Made by a program: the position numbers and the translations under genes
The notes under the pieces: generated by a model
Told to the model about the DNA's origin: nothing
What the model saw: only the letters and a program-made list of their open reading frames with translations
The model's database searches: none
Part shown: positions 1-8,962 of the stretch, one piece after another
Position numbering within the stretch: position 1 is the first letter of the stretch
Layout of the letters: every line of letters begins with the position of its first letter
DNA from: Neorhizobium galegae bv. officinalis
Lineage (GTDB): Bacteria > Pseudomonadota > Alphaproteobacteria > Rhizobiales > Rhizobiaceae
Assembly (NCBI GenBank): GCA_000985875.1
Contig: CCRI01000014.1
Coordinates: 111,099-175,098, forward strand
Direction: 5' to 3'
Length of the DNA: 64,000 nt

Positions 1-2473
1 GAGCGGTACCGCCGACATCGGCATGATGGCCGCGCGAGGCGACGTAGAAGAGAATGTCCTTGCCCTCGGCATCGAACACCGGCGTGACCACGGTGATATC
101 CGGCAGATGGGTGCCGCCGTTATAAGGCGCGTTAAGCGCGAACACGTCGCCGGGGCGGATCCTGCCCTGGTTCTGGGCGATGACGCTTTCAACCGAGCGG
201 TCCATGGAGCCGAGATGCACCGGCATATGCGGGGCGTTCGCCACCAGCGCACCATCCGCATCGAAGACGGCGCAGGAGAAATCCAGCCGTTCCTTGATGT
301 TGACCGAGGAGGCGGTGTTCTGCAGCGTCACGCCCATCTGTTCGGCGATCGACATGAAGAGGTTGTTGAACACTTCGAGCAGAACCGGATCCGCCTGGGT
401 GCCGATCGGCCTGGCGCGGGAGAGCGTTGCGACGCGCTTCAGCACGACATGGTTCAGCTTCGTGATCTCGAACGCCCAGCCGTCCTCGACGACGATCGTC
501 TGATGCGGCTCGACGATCAGGCATGGGCCGTTTGCGCGCGAGCCCGGCTTGATATCGGCGCGGCGATAGACCGGCGCCTCGCGCCATGCCCCGCCGGAGA
601 AAAATTTCGTTTGTTCGGCTGCGGTCGGTGCCTTGTCGTCGATCTCGAATTCCGGCTCGTCGGAATCGGCGCCGCCGCCGATCGCCTCGACCTCATAGGC
701 CTCGAAGATGATCTCGCGGTTTTCGAAGATGAAGCCGAACTGCTTCCTGTGCGCCGTCTCGAACGCGGCCGTCATCTCAGCCGCGCTGGCGAGTGTGACG
801 GGCAAGGTCGTATCCGTGCCCTGATAGCGCAGGTGGGCGCGGTGAAGCACCTCGGTTTCGGAGGCAGTCACGCCCTGAGAGGCCATTTCCTCCAGGACGC
901 TTGCGGTCAGGTCGTCGCGGATGGCTCCAAGCGTTTCCAGCGCGGCCGCAAGCTCGTGCGAGACCGTGCGCTGGCGGGTGGCGCGGATATCCGCAAGCCC
1001 CATGCCATAGGCGGAAAGGATACCCGAGAACGGATGGATCATCACGGTCGAGATGCCGAGCGCGTCTGCCGTCAGGCAGGCATGCTGGCCGCCGGCGCCG
1101 CCGAAGCAGGTCAGCACGTAATGGGTGACGTCGTAACCACGCTGGACGCTGATCTTCTTGACGGCATTCGCCATGTTCTCGACGGCGATCGCCAGGAAGC
1201 CGTCGGCCACTTCTTCCGGCGAACGGCCGTCGCCGATCACCTTGGCCATATCCTCGAAGGCGGCACGCACCGCATCCGCATCGAGCGGCTGGTCGCGGTT
1301 CGGGCCGAAGATCGCCGGGAAAAGTTTTGGCGAGAGCTTGCCGAGCATGACGTTCGCGTCGGTGACCGTCAGCGGCCCGCCGCGGCGATAGGCCTTCGGA
1401 CCGGGATTGGCACCGGCCGAATCCGGGCCGACGCGGAAACGGCCGTTCTCGAAATGCAGGATCGATCCGCCGCCGGCGGCAACCGTGTGGATCGACATCA
1501 TTGGCGCGCGCATACGCACGCCCGCCACTTCGGTTTCGAACGAACGTTCCAGCTCGCCGTCATAATGCGATACGTCGGTGGACGTGCCGCCCATGTCGAA
1601 GCCGACCATCCGGTTAAAGCCCGCAAGCCGCGACGTCTCGACAGCGCCGACCACGCCGCCGGCCGGGCCGGACAGGATCGCATCCTTGCCCTGGAACAGC
1701 CGCGCTGCGGTGAGCCCTCCGGAGGACTGCATGAACATCAGCTGCGCGCCTTGGCCGTCCGTGGCTTCGAGCCCGGTGCCGAGTTCGCCGGCCACCTGCT
1801 CCACATAGCGGCGCAGGATCGGCGACAGATAGGCGTCGACCACAGTCGTGTCGCCGCGCCCGACCAGCTTGATCAGCGGCGAAACCTCATGGCTGACGGA
1901 AACCTGAGTGAAGCCGATATCGCGGGCGATCCCGGCCACCAGCTGTTCATGAGCCGGATAGCGATACGCGTGCATGAAGGCGATGGCGACGGCACGGAAA
2001 CCGGCATCAAATTGCTCCTGCAACTGGCCGCGGATCGTCTTTTCATCCGGCGCCGCCTCGATCGTACCGTCGGCGCGGACCCGTTCGTCCACCTCGACCA
2101 CGTGTTTGTAGAGCAGTTCCGGCTTGATGATCTTCTTGGCAAAAATGTCGGCGCGGGCCTGATAGCCGATCGCCAGCGCATCGCGGAAACCGCGGGTGGT
2201 GACGAGCAGCGTGTGCTCGCCCTTGCGCTCAAGCAGCGCATTGGTGGCGACCGTCGTGCCCATCTTCACCGCGCCGATCGCGTCGGCAGGGATGGCGGCC
2301 CCGGTCGGCACGCCGAGGAGCTCGCGGATGCCCTGCACCGCGGCATCGCGGTAGGCCTCCGGATTCTCCGACAGGACCTTGTGGGCCACGAGCGATCCGT
2401 CAGGCTTTCGGCCCACGATGTCGGTGAACGTGCCGCCGCGATCGATCCAGAAATCCCACTTAGCCTCGGTCAT
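1..2473 (-). CDS. oplAH: 5-oxoprolinase / hydantoinase A-B fusion (C-terminus beyond window)
   Basis: Reading leftwards from an ATG at 2473 the frame stays open to the window edge (824 codons), so the C-terminal part is missing. The N-terminus has the hydantoinase A signature DRGGTFTD near residues 11-18, and DMGGTSTDVS lies further on. After roughly residue 690 the sequence changes to hydantoinase B type, with NAPYNGGTHLPDIT near the left edge. This HyuA-HyuB fusion is the layout of ATP-dependent 5-oxoprolinase (about 1200 aa), which opens 5-oxoproline to glutamate. Related N-methylhydantoinases and acetone carboxylases share the fold, so the substrate is uncertain. GAGGGG lies about 6 bases before the ATG. 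It is divergent from the TRAP operon. The long plus-strand frame across it is only a GC-rich shadow. Confidence 0.88.
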   Translation of the reverse strand, partial: MTEAKWDFWIDRGGTFTDIVGRKPDGSLVAHKVLSENPEAYRDAAVQGIRELLGVPTGAAIPADAIGAVKMGTTVATNALLERKGEHTLLVTTRGFRDALAIGYQARADIFAKKIIKPELLYKHVVEVDERVRADGTIEAAPDEKTIRGQLQEQFDAGFRAVAIAFMHAYRYPAHEQLVAGIARDIGFTQVSVSHEVSPLIKLVGRGDTTVVDAYLSPILRRYVEQVAGELGTGLEATDGQGAQLMFMQSSGGLTAARLFQGKDAILSGPAGGVVGAVETSRLAGFNRMVGFDMGGTSTDVSHYDGELERSFETEVAGVRMRAPMMSIHTVAAGGGSILHFENGRFRVGPDSAGANPGPKAYRRGGPLTVTDANVMLGKLSPKLFPAIFGPNRDQPLDADAVRAAFEDMAKVIGDGRSPEEVADGFLAIAVENMANAVKKISVQRGYDVTHYVLTCFGGAGGQHACLTADALGISTVMIHPFSGILSAYGMGLADIRATRQRTVSHELAAALETLGAIRDDLTASVLEEMASQGVTASETEVLHRAHLRYQGTDTTLPVTLASAAEMTAAFETAHRKQFGFIFENREIIFEAYEVEAIGGGADSDEPEFEIDDKAPTAAEQTKFFSGGAWREAPVYRRADIKPGSRANGPCLIVEPHQTIVVEDGWAFEITKLNHVVLKRVATLSRARPIGTQADPVLLEVFNNLFMSIAEQMGVTLQNTASSVNIKERLDFSCAVFDADGALVANAPHMPVHLGSMDRSVESVIAQNQGRIRPGDVFALNAPYNGGTHLPDITVVTPVFDAEGKDILFYVASRGHHADVGGTA

Positions 2474-2529
2474 AATCCGCCCCTCAAATCAACTGACATG
2501 CCCTAACGAAAACATTTCGTCGATAAAAC

Positions 2530-2546
2530 GTCAATGATTAGTTGAC
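2530..2546. promoter_or_regulatory. Inverted repeat GTCAA-N7-TTGAC in divergent promoter region
   Basis: The 203-bp gap between the hydantoinase and TRAP genes contains a perfect 5-bp inverted repeat with a 7-bp spacer, in a locally AT-rich patch. Size and place fit an operator for a dimeric winged-helix or GntR-type regulator. The regulator encoded at 5650 is an obvious candidate. This is inferred from sequence only. Confidence 0.4.
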
Positions 2547-2676
2547 AGGAAAATGCACATTGAAGCATCATGCTCGCTGAACGGGCAGGAAGCCGCCAAG
2601 AGCTCCACCCGGATAACCGGCAACCGAGGGGAGCCGACCATGCCGTTTTTTCGATCCTGTAACGGGAGGGCCATCC

Positions 2677-3261
2677 ATGTCCTCCGTTGATCCCCGCCAC
2701 AGCATATTCCCGGATTGGCTCCGGAAGGTGCTGGATGGACTCTATCTGTTTTCCGGCTATCTCGCCGGACTTTTTCTCGTCGCCATTTTCCTGATCATGC
2801 TGGGGCTCTCGGCCGGGCGCCCGCTCGATATCGACTTGCCGTCCGGTGACGACTTCGCCTCCTGGTGCATGGCCGCAAGCGCCTTCCTCGGCCTCGCCCA
2901 CACGTTCCGCTCCGGCGAGATGATCCGTGTCGGATTGCTGATCGAGCGTTTCAAGGGCCGTCTGCGGCAGGTCATCGAAATCGTCGCCCTGGCCACGGGC
3001 ACTGCCGCCGCGGTCTATTTCGCCTGGTTCGCCTTCGACATGACGAAGACCTCATGGCAGTTCAACGACCTGTCGCAGGGCGTCATCGCGGTGCCCTTGT
3101 GGATCCCGCAGCTCGGTTTCTGCGGCGGCCTGATCATCCTCGCGATCGCCTTCGTCGACGAACTCCTCCATGTGCTGTTCGGCGGTTCGCCGCGCTATGA
3201 GAAGCCGGAGCCGCAAACGGCCGAGGAAGTCATCGAGCGCGCCATGCAGAGTGGGGCGTGA
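2677..3261 (+). CDS. TRAP transporter small permease (DctQ family)
   Basis: This 194-aa protein has four predicted hydrophobic segments (about residues 20-45, 55-75, 100-122 and 140-160), the usual size and topology of the DctQ subunit. DctQ pairs with the large DctM subunit in the inner membrane to import organic acids or similar solutes using the sodium or proton gradient. Three bases separate its stop from the DctM start, and the binding protein follows. GGGAGG lies about 7 bases before the ATG. The substrate cannot be read from the sequence. The divergent 5-oxoprolinase suggests pyroglutamate or another cyclic amide, but this is conjecture. Confidence 0.9.
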   Translation: MSSVDPRHSIFPDWLRKVLDGLYLFSGYLAGLFLVAIFLIMLGLSAGRPLDIDLPSGDDFASWCMAASAFLGLAHTFRSGEMIRVGLLIERFKGRLRQVIEIVALATGTAAAVYFAWFAFDMTKTSWQFNDLSQGVIAVPLWIPQLGFCGGLIILAIAFVDELLHVLFGGSPRYEKPEPQTAEEVIERAMQSGA

Positions 3262-3264
3262 TCC

Positions 3265-4578
3265 ATGAGCACGATCGAACTCGTTGAAATCGCCGGCGTC
3301 GTTCTTGTCGCCCTTCTGGCGCTGCTGGCCGGCGGGGTGTGGATCGGCATTTCGCTGCTGATCTGCGGCTTTATCGCCATGCTCTTCGTGCCCGGCATCC
3401 CGATTGGCGCCGTGCTCGCCACCAATTCCTGGAGCGGCGGCGCATCCTGGTCGCTCGCGGCCCTGCCTCTGTTCGTCTGGATGGGGGAAATCCTGTTCAG
3501 GACGCGGCTTTCGGAAGAGATGTTCCGCGGCTTGGCTCCCTGGCTCGGCTGGCTGCCCGGCCGCCTCATGCATGTCAACGTGCTCGGCTGCGGCCTGTTC
3601 GGCTCGATCTCCGGCTCGTCGGCCGCCACCACCGCCATGATCGCCAAGATCGCCCTGCCGGAATTGAAGAAGCGCGGTTATGACGAGATGGTCAGCCTCG
3701 GTTCTCTCGCAGGCGCCGGCACGCTCGGCATCCTCATCCCGCCGTCGATCACCATGGTCGTTTATGCGGTCGCGGCGAACGTCTCGATCATCCAGATCTT
3801 CCTCGCCGGCTTCCTGCCGAGCCTCATCGTCATGGTGCTTTATTCCGGCTACATCATCGTCTGGTCGCTTCTGAACCCGGACAAGCAGCCGCCCGCACCG
3901 CCGAAGATGAGCTTCATGGAGAAGCTCAAGGAATCGGCCAACCTCATCCCCGTCACGCTGCTCATCGTGCTTGTCTTCGCAACCCTCATTCTGGGCTGGG
4001 CGACGGCGACGGAATGCGCGGCCTGGGGCGTGCTCGGCTCGCTTGCCATCGCCGCCTGGTCGCGGACGCTGACGATGAAAGCCTTCTGGGACAGCGTCAT
4101 GGGCGCCACCCGGCTCACCTGCATGATCATGCTGATCCTGACCGGCGCCGGCTTCATGTCGATCGCCATGGGTTATACCGGCATTCCGAACGCGCTCGCC
4201 GCCTGGGTCGACAGTTTCAACCTCAGCCCCTATGCGCTGATCGCGGTGCTGACGGTCATGTATATCCTGCTCGGCGCAGCGCTCGACGGGCTGTCGATGA
4301 TCGTGCTCACCACGGTCGTGGTCCTGCCGATGATCCAGCAGGCCGGTTTCGACCTCGTCTGGTTCGGCATCTTCCTGGTGCTGATCGTCGAGATGGCGGA
4401 AGTCTCGCCGCCGGTCGGCTTCAACCTCTTCGTGCTGCAAACGATGAGCGGCCGCGACAGTCTGACTGTCGCCCGCGCCTCGCTGCCGTTCTTCTTCCTG
4501 CTTGTGGCGACTGTCGCCATCATTACGGTCTTCCCGGAAATCGTGATGGTTCTGCCGAAAATGGCATTCCCGGGTTAA
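3265..4578 (+). CDS. TRAP transporter large permease (DctM family)
   Basis: This 437-aa, highly hydrophobic protein has about a dozen membrane segments and typical DctM motifs such as GSISGSSAATTAMI (about residues 112-125) and the SLAGAGTLGILIPPS stretch (about 147-161). It is the channel-forming subunit of a TRAP carrier and receives substrate from the periplasmic DctP protein. It lies between dctQ and dctP in one operon with short gaps (3 and 25 bases). The length matches the family and the frame is intact. Confidence 0.93.
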   Translation: MSTIELVEIAGVVLVALLALLAGGVWIGISLLICGFIAMLFVPGIPIGAVLATNSWSGGASWSLAALPLFVWMGEILFRTRLSEEMFRGLAPWLGWLPGRLMHVNVLGCGLFGSISGSSAATTAMIAKIALPELKKRGYDEMVSLGSLAGAGTLGILIPPSITMVVYAVAANVSIIQIFLAGFLPSLIVMVLYSGYIIVWSLLNPDKQPPAPPKMSFMEKLKESANLIPVTLLIVLVFATLILGWATATECAAWGVLGSLAIAAWSRTLTMKAFWDSVMGATRLTCMIMLILTGAGFMSIAMGYTGIPNALAAWVDSFNLSPYALIAVLTVMYILLGAALDGLSMIVLTTVVVLPMIQQAGFDLVWFGIFLVLIVEMAEVSPPVGFNLFVLQTMSGRDSLTVARASLPFFFLLVATVAIITVFPEIVMVLPKMAFPG

Positions 4579-4603
4579 TCAGAGAAAGAAAAAGGGAACT
4601 GAT

Positions 4604-5593
4604 ATGAGGAAAATGATCTCTACTCTCGTTCGCTCGGGCCTTGCCGGTGCGGCGCTTCTGGCGGCTTCCGGCGCCGCTCTCGCCCAGACCGCCTGGGTCC
4701 TGCCGTCGGCCTATCCGCCGGCGAACTACCATGTCGAGAACCTGATGCAGTTCGCCAAGGACGTCGAAACGGCCTCGGGCGGCAAGCTGAAGATCACCGT
4801 TCATCCGAGCGCCTCGCTGTTCAAGGCGCCGGATATCAAGCGCGCCGTCCAGACCGGCCAAGCCCAGGCCGGCGAAGTGCTGATCTCGCTGCACGAGAAC
4901 GAAAACCCGGTCTTCGGCATCGACGTCGTGCCGTTCCTGGCAACCAGCTTCGACGCGTCCAGGAAGCTCTATGCTGCCTCCAAGCCGGCGATCGAGAAGG
5001 CACTCGATGCGCAGGGCCTCAAGCTCCTCTATGCGGCGCCGTGGCCGCCGCAGGGCATTTTCACCAAGAAGGACGTCAACAGCACCGCCGACCTCAAGGG
5101 CCTGAAATGGCGGGCCTACAACGTCGGCACATCGCGCATCGCCGATCTCGTCGGTGCCCAGCCGGTGACCGTCCAGGCGGCCGAACTGCCGCAGGCTCTG
5201 GCAACCGGCGTCATCGACGGCCTGATGACCTCGAGCGCCACCGGCGTCGATAGCAAGATCTGGGAATCGCTGACCCACTATTACGACACCCAGGCCTGGA
5301 TCCCGAAGAACGTCATCTTCGTCAACAAGGCCGCCTTCGCTGGCCTCGATCCGGCCGTCCAGAAGGCGGTCACCGATGCAGCCGCTGCAGCAGAGACCCG
5401 CGGCTGGGCGCTCGGTGCCGAAAAGACCTCGGCCTACATGGAAACCCTCAAGAAGAACGGCATGAAGGTTCTCGAACCGAGCGCCGATCTCAAGAAGGGT
5501 CTGGCCGATGTCGGCGCCAAGCTGACCGAGGATTGGCTGAAGAAGGCCGGTGCTGATGGCGCCGCCATTCTGGACGCCTACAAGAAGATGTGA
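4604..5593 (+). CDS. TRAP transporter substrate-binding protein (DctP family)
   Basis: This 329-aa protein has a signal peptide (basic MRKMISTLVRSG, hydrophobic core, cleavage near ALA-Q at about residue 28), so the mature part is periplasmic. The body has DctP-type features, including the conserved stretch around LKGLKWRAYN (about residues 165-174), where the family arginine binds substrate carboxylates. It delivers solute to the DctQM permease encoded just upstream. GGGA lies ahead of the ATG. The ligand is unknown; a carboxylate is expected from the family. Confidence 0.9.
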   Translation: MRKMISTLVRSGLAGAALLAASGAALAQTAWVLPSAYPPANYHVENLMQFAKDVETASGGKLKITVHPSASLFKAPDIKRAVQTGQAQAGEVLISLHENENPVFGIDVVPFLATSFDASRKLYAASKPAIEKALDAQGLKLLYAAPWPPQGIFTKKDVNSTADLKGLKWRAYNVGTSRIADLVGAQPVTVQAAELPQALATGVIDGLMTSSATGVDSKIWESLTHYYDTQAWIPKNVIFVNKAAFAGLDPAVQKAVTDAAAAAETRGWALGAEKTSAYMETLKKNGMKVLEPSADLKKGLADVGAKLTEDWLKKAGADGAAILDAYKKM

Positions 5594-5601
5594 TTTGAGA
5601 G

Positions 5602-5627
5602 GCGCCGCAGGCATCCGCCTGCGGCGC
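5602..5627 (+). other. Intercistronic GC-rich hairpin without U-tract
   Basis: Eleven bases pair perfectly with the matching arm across a 4-base ATCC loop, 8 bases after the dctP stop. No run of T follows, so it is not a standard intrinsic terminator. It may protect the 3' end of the TRAP message or lower expression of the downstream regulator gene. Confidence 0.55.
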
Positions 5628-5649
5628 GCTCGTCCCGGGAGGAAAAGTC

Positions 5650-6171
5650 ATGGCATCGGAAAAGAGTGAATTCGGCCCGATCGTATCCTCCGGGCACCTG
5701 GCGAGCGGCGCATTGCCGGCGCTCTCCGAGATCGAGTTCGGCATGATCATGCTGAACCACGCGTTCGGCCGCTGGATGGTCCGTTGCATGTCGGCTGCCG
5801 GCGTGCCGGATCTGTCGCCGATCGATATCCTCGTGCTGCACAATATCAACAGCCGCAACAAGGCAAAGACGCTGGCCGATATCGCCCTCGTCCTCAATAT
5901 CGAGGACACGCATGTGGTGACCTACGCGCTGAAGAAGCTCGAACGCCTGAAGCTGATCAAGTCCGGCCGCCGCGGCAAGGAAAAGCTGGTCATGGTGACG
6001 GAAGCGGGCGCCGAAGCCTGCAATCGCTATGCGGCAGTGCGCGAGGAACTGCTGGTCAAGTCGGTGCTGGCCACCGAGGTTTCGGGGGATACCCTGTCGG
6101 CCATGGCAGCCCGCCTGCGCGCGCTGTCCGGCCATTACGACCAGGCGGCCCGCGCCGCCGCGTCGCTCTAG
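5650..6171 (+). CDS. Winged-helix DNA-binding protein (MarR-like)
   Basis: This 173-aa protein has a central winged-helix domain (about residues 50-115) containing an HTH-like LADIALVLNIEDTHVVTYAL, a wing with RRGKEKL, and a C-terminal helical part suited to dimerisation. GGGAGG lies before the ATG, 56 bases after dctP. It probably controls the TRAP genes and perhaps the divergent hydantoinase. It belongs to a MarR-like group often found at the end of transporter operons. Its stop overlaps the convergent hydrolase stop through a shared CTAG. Confidence 0.75.
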   Translation: MASEKSEFGPIVSSGHLASGALPALSEIEFGMIMLNHAFGRWMVRCMSAAGVPDLSPIDILVLHNINSRNKAKTLADIALVLNIEDTHVVTYALKKLERLKLIKSGRRGKEKLVMVTEAGAEACNRYAAVREELLVKSVLATEVSGDTLSAMAARLRALSGHYDQAARAAASL

Positions 6172-6992
6172 GAAAACAGCGCGTCCATCAGCGGATGGGC
6201 GGGATCCTCCATGCCGTCGAGGATGGTGAAGTGATGCTTGTCCGGCTCCTCGACCGCCTCCGTCTCGGCGCCAAGCCCCTTCCAGACGCTGGCAAGCAAT
6301 GCGTTCTGACGGATGAACTCGGCGCGTTCGCCGGCCCCCACCCAGCAGGTCACCCGCGCGCCGGCAAGCGGCTCCAGCAGGGCCGGGCTTTCCCGGTAGG
6401 CTTCTTCGGCGTCGATCCGCTGCTTTTCGTTCATCTTGGTCTTCATGATCGGCCGCAGATCGTGCACGCCGGAAAGCGAGACCGTCTTGACGATGCGGCT
6501 GCGCATTGCTTCCGGCAGCGGTGACGTGGCAGAAATCATCCGCGTGACGAGATGCCCGCCCGCCGAATGGCCGATCAGCCGGATCGGCCCGCTGACCTTG
6601 GCCGCGGCAGCCTCGATCGCCCTGCCGATTTCCACCGTGATGCCCGAAATGCGGTTCTCCGGGGCCAGCGTATACATCGGCATGGCAACGGCATAACCGC
6701 GCTCCACGGCGCCGTTGGCGAATTGCGACCAATAGCTGTTGTCGAGACCGATCCAGAAGCCGCCGTGGACGAAAACCACGAGGCCGGCCGGCTCCGTTTC
6801 GGGCAGGAAAAGGTCGAAGCGGTTGCGGGGCTTATCGCCATAGGAAAGGCCAAGTTTGGCGCGGCCGGCGGCGGCAAGCGTCTCACGATAAAGTCGCGCC
6901 GGTTCCACCCAAGCCGCCGGCCAGCGGTCGCCCTGGGGAATGTTGATGCCGTTGGCATAGGCATTGTCCCAGTCGCTAATCCGATGACGCAT
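6168..6992 (-). CDS. Alpha/beta hydrolase, arylformamidase-like
   Basis: This 274-aa alpha/beta hydrolase has an oxyanion-hole HGGFW motif (about residues 76-80) and a nucleophile elbow GHSAGG (about 141-146). HGGFW/HGGYW is typical of the AFMID-type kynurenine formamidases and related esterases. I chose the ATG at 6992 over the GTG at 6998 because GAGAG then lies about 8 bases upstream. It is monocistronic and divergent from an aminobenzoate-type CoA ligase. That pairing would fit kynurenine to anthranilate breakdown, but no kynureninase is seen here, so another amide or ester is equally possible. Confidence 0.75.
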   Translation of the reverse strand: MRHRISDWDNAYANGINIPQGDRWPAAWVEPARLYRETLAAAGRAKLGLSYGDKPRNRFDLFLPETEPAGLVVFVHGGFWIGLDNSYWSQFANGAVERGYAVAMPMYTLAPENRISGITVEIGRAIEAAAAKVSGPIRLIGHSAGGHLVTRMISATSPLPEAMRSRIVKTVSLSGVHDLRPIMKTKMNEKQRIDAEEAYRESPALLEPLAGARVTCWVGAGERAEFIRQNALLASVWKGLGAETEAVEEPDKHHFTILDGMEDPAHPLMDALFS

Positions 6993-7194
6993 GCTCACTT
7001 CTCTCGATCCGCTTGATTTCGAACATCATACTGTCACCGCATCAGCCCGCTTGGAAGCCCGTCGCAGCTTCAAAAATCGCAAGGAGGAAAATTATTACAA
7101 ACTTAAACTTTCTCTCTTGCAACCGAGGGAAAGCAGTGCTTTTCTGAGTGAAAGGCAAAAAGCCGCTATATAAAAAACGCTTGGGAACGAAAAT

Positions 7195-8820
7195 ATGCTG
7201 GGACCGTCAGGCCATCTGGATACGTTTGCCCGCGACAATCTTCCGCCTCCGGATCAGTGGCCGGAAATCAGGCTTGATGGCTTCGATTATCCGGAATGGA
7301 TGAACGCGGGGGTCGAGCTCACCGACCGTATGGTCGAGCGCGGCTTCGGCGACAACACCGCTCTCATCGGCAACGGCCGCCGCCGCACCTACAAGGAATT
7401 GTCCGACTGGACGAACCGCATCGCTCAGGCACTCACCGAGGACTACGGCCTGAAGCCGGGCAACCGCGTGCTGATCCGTTCCGCCAACAACCCGGCCATG
7501 GTCGCCTGCTGGCTGGCTGCGACGAAAGCAGGCGCGGTCGTGGTCAACACCATGCCGATGCTGCGCTCCGGCGAACTTGCCAAGATCATCGACAAGGCCG
7601 AAATCTCGATCGCGCTCTGCGATACGCGGCTGATGGACGAACTGGTCGCCTGCGCCAAGGAAAGCCGCTTTCTGAAGCAGGTGATCGGCTTCGATGGCAC
7701 CGCCAACCATGACGCCGAACTCGATCGGGCGGCGCTCAACAAGCCGGTGCGTTTCGAAGCGGTGAAAACCGGCCGCGACGACGTCGCCCTGCTCGGCTTC
7801 ACCTCCGGCTCCACCGGCGTGCCGAAGGCGACCATGCATTTCCACCGCGATATCCTAATCATCGCCGATGCCTATGCGAAGGAAGTGCTGGACGTGACGC
7901 CGGACGACGTGTTCGTCGGCTCCCCGCCGCTTGCCTTCACCTTCGGCCTCGGCGGCCTTGCGGTATTCCCTCTGCGTTTCGGTGCGGCCGCGACGCTTCT
8001 GGAGCAGGCGACGCCACCCAAGATGATCGAGATCATCGAGACCTACAAGGCAACGATCAGCTTCACGGCACCGACCGCATACCGCGCCATGCTGGCGGCG
8101 ATGGATGCGGGCGCCGATCTGTCGTCGCTGCGCATCGCCGTTTCCGCCGGCGAGACCTTGCCCGGCCCCGTCTTCGACGAATGGGTCAAGAAGACCGGCA
8201 AGCCGATCCTCGATGGCATCGGCGCGACCGAGATGCTGCATATCTTCATCTCGAACCGGCTCGGCGATTCCAAACCGGCCTGCACCGGCAAGCCGCTCAC
8301 CGGTTACGAGGCGATCGTCGTCGACGACGACATGAACGAAGTGCCGCGCGGCACGATCGGCAAGCTGGCGGTCAAGGGGCCGATCGGCTGCCGTTACCTC
8401 GCCGACGACCGCCAGAAGGAATACGTCAGGGACGGCTGGAACCTGACGGGCGACAGTTTCGTCGAGGACGAGGACGGCTATTTCCACTTCGCCGCCCGCT
8501 CCGACGACATGATCGTTTCGGCCGGCTACAACATCGCCGGTCCCGAAGTCGAGGCGGCCCTCCTCAAGCACGAGGCGGTGCTCGAATGCGCCGTGATCGG
8601 CGTCTCGGACGAGGCACGCGGAACGATCGTGGAGGCGCATGTGGTGCTGGTAAAGGGCGCCGAGGCAAGCGAGCTGATGGTCAAGATCCTGCAGGATCAC
8701 GTCAAGGCGGTGATCGCCCCTTACAAATATCCGCGTTCGGTCGTCTTCACCGATGCGCTGCCGAAGACCGAGTCCGGCAAGATCCAGCGCTTCCGCCTGA
8801 AGCAGAAGCCCTCGGCTTAA
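7195..8820 (+). CDS. 2-aminobenzoate/benzoate-type CoA ligase (AMP-forming)
   Basis: This 541-aa protein is an ANL-superfamily adenylating enzyme. It has the phosphate-binding loop TSGSTGVPK (about residues 202-210), a GIGATEM motif (about 342-348), the hinge region near RSDDMIVSAGYNI, and the C-terminal catalytic lysine in KTESGKIQRF. It would activate an aromatic acid to its CoA thioester using ATP. The closest remembered family label is 2-aminobenzoate-CoA ligase or benzoate-CoA ligase. The following LIV-type importer may supply the substrate. A CTATAT-like -10 element lies about 20-30 bases upstream of the start. Confidence 0.82.
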   Translation: MLGPSGHLDTFARDNLPPPDQWPEIRLDGFDYPEWMNAGVELTDRMVERGFGDNTALIGNGRRRTYKELSDWTNRIAQALTEDYGLKPGNRVLIRSANNPAMVACWLAATKAGAVVVNTMPMLRSGELAKIIDKAEISIALCDTRLMDELVACAKESRFLKQVIGFDGTANHDAELDRAALNKPVRFEAVKTGRDDVALLGFTSGSTGVPKATMHFHRDILIIADAYAKEVLDVTPDDVFVGSPPLAFTFGLGGLAVFPLRFGAAATLLEQATPPKMIEIIETYKATISFTAPTAYRAMLAAMDAGADLSSLRIAVSAGETLPGPVFDEWVKKTGKPILDGIGATEMLHIFISNRLGDSKPACTGKPLTGYEAIVVDDDMNEVPRGTIGKLAVKGPIGCRYLADDRQKEYVRDGWNLTGDSFVEDEDGYFHFAARSDDMIVSAGYNIAGPEVEAALLKHEAVLECAVIGVSDEARGTIVEAHVVLVKGAEASELMVKILQDHVKAVIAPYKYPRSVVFTDALPKTESGKIQRFRLKQKPSA

Positions 8821-8859
8821 CCATGGTGATTGGCGGTTGAATTTCGCCTGACATGTAGA

Positions 8860-8885
8860 GTGGAAGTTTCCACGCAAATGTGGAA
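8860..8885. promoter_or_regulatory. GTGGAA-GT-TTCCAC palindrome plus third half-site
   Basis: Positions 8860-8873 form a palindrome with perfect 6-bp arms and a 2-bp centre. A third GTGGAA copy sits at 8880-8885, exactly 20 bp (about two helical turns) after the first. It lies in the gap before the LIV operon and is a likely operator, perhaps for the MarR protein encoded at the operon end. Confidence 0.5.
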
Positions 8886-8962
8886 GACAAAGAAGACCCG
8901 GCGGATGTTGAAGTCCGTCGAAGGCATCGGGAACGACAAAACAACAAACGGGAGTTCGTCAC

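Noticed and set aside
23..2506. 827-codon plus-strand open frame
   Set aside because: It is the antisense shadow of the hydantoinase gene: Arg/His/Gly-rich, no domain motif. The minus-strand frame carries clear HyuA/HyuB motifs and is open to the window edge.
3052..4440. 462-codon minus-strand open frame
   Set aside because: Composition rich in His, Arg, Asp and Glu with no motif; it is the shadow of the DctM gene.
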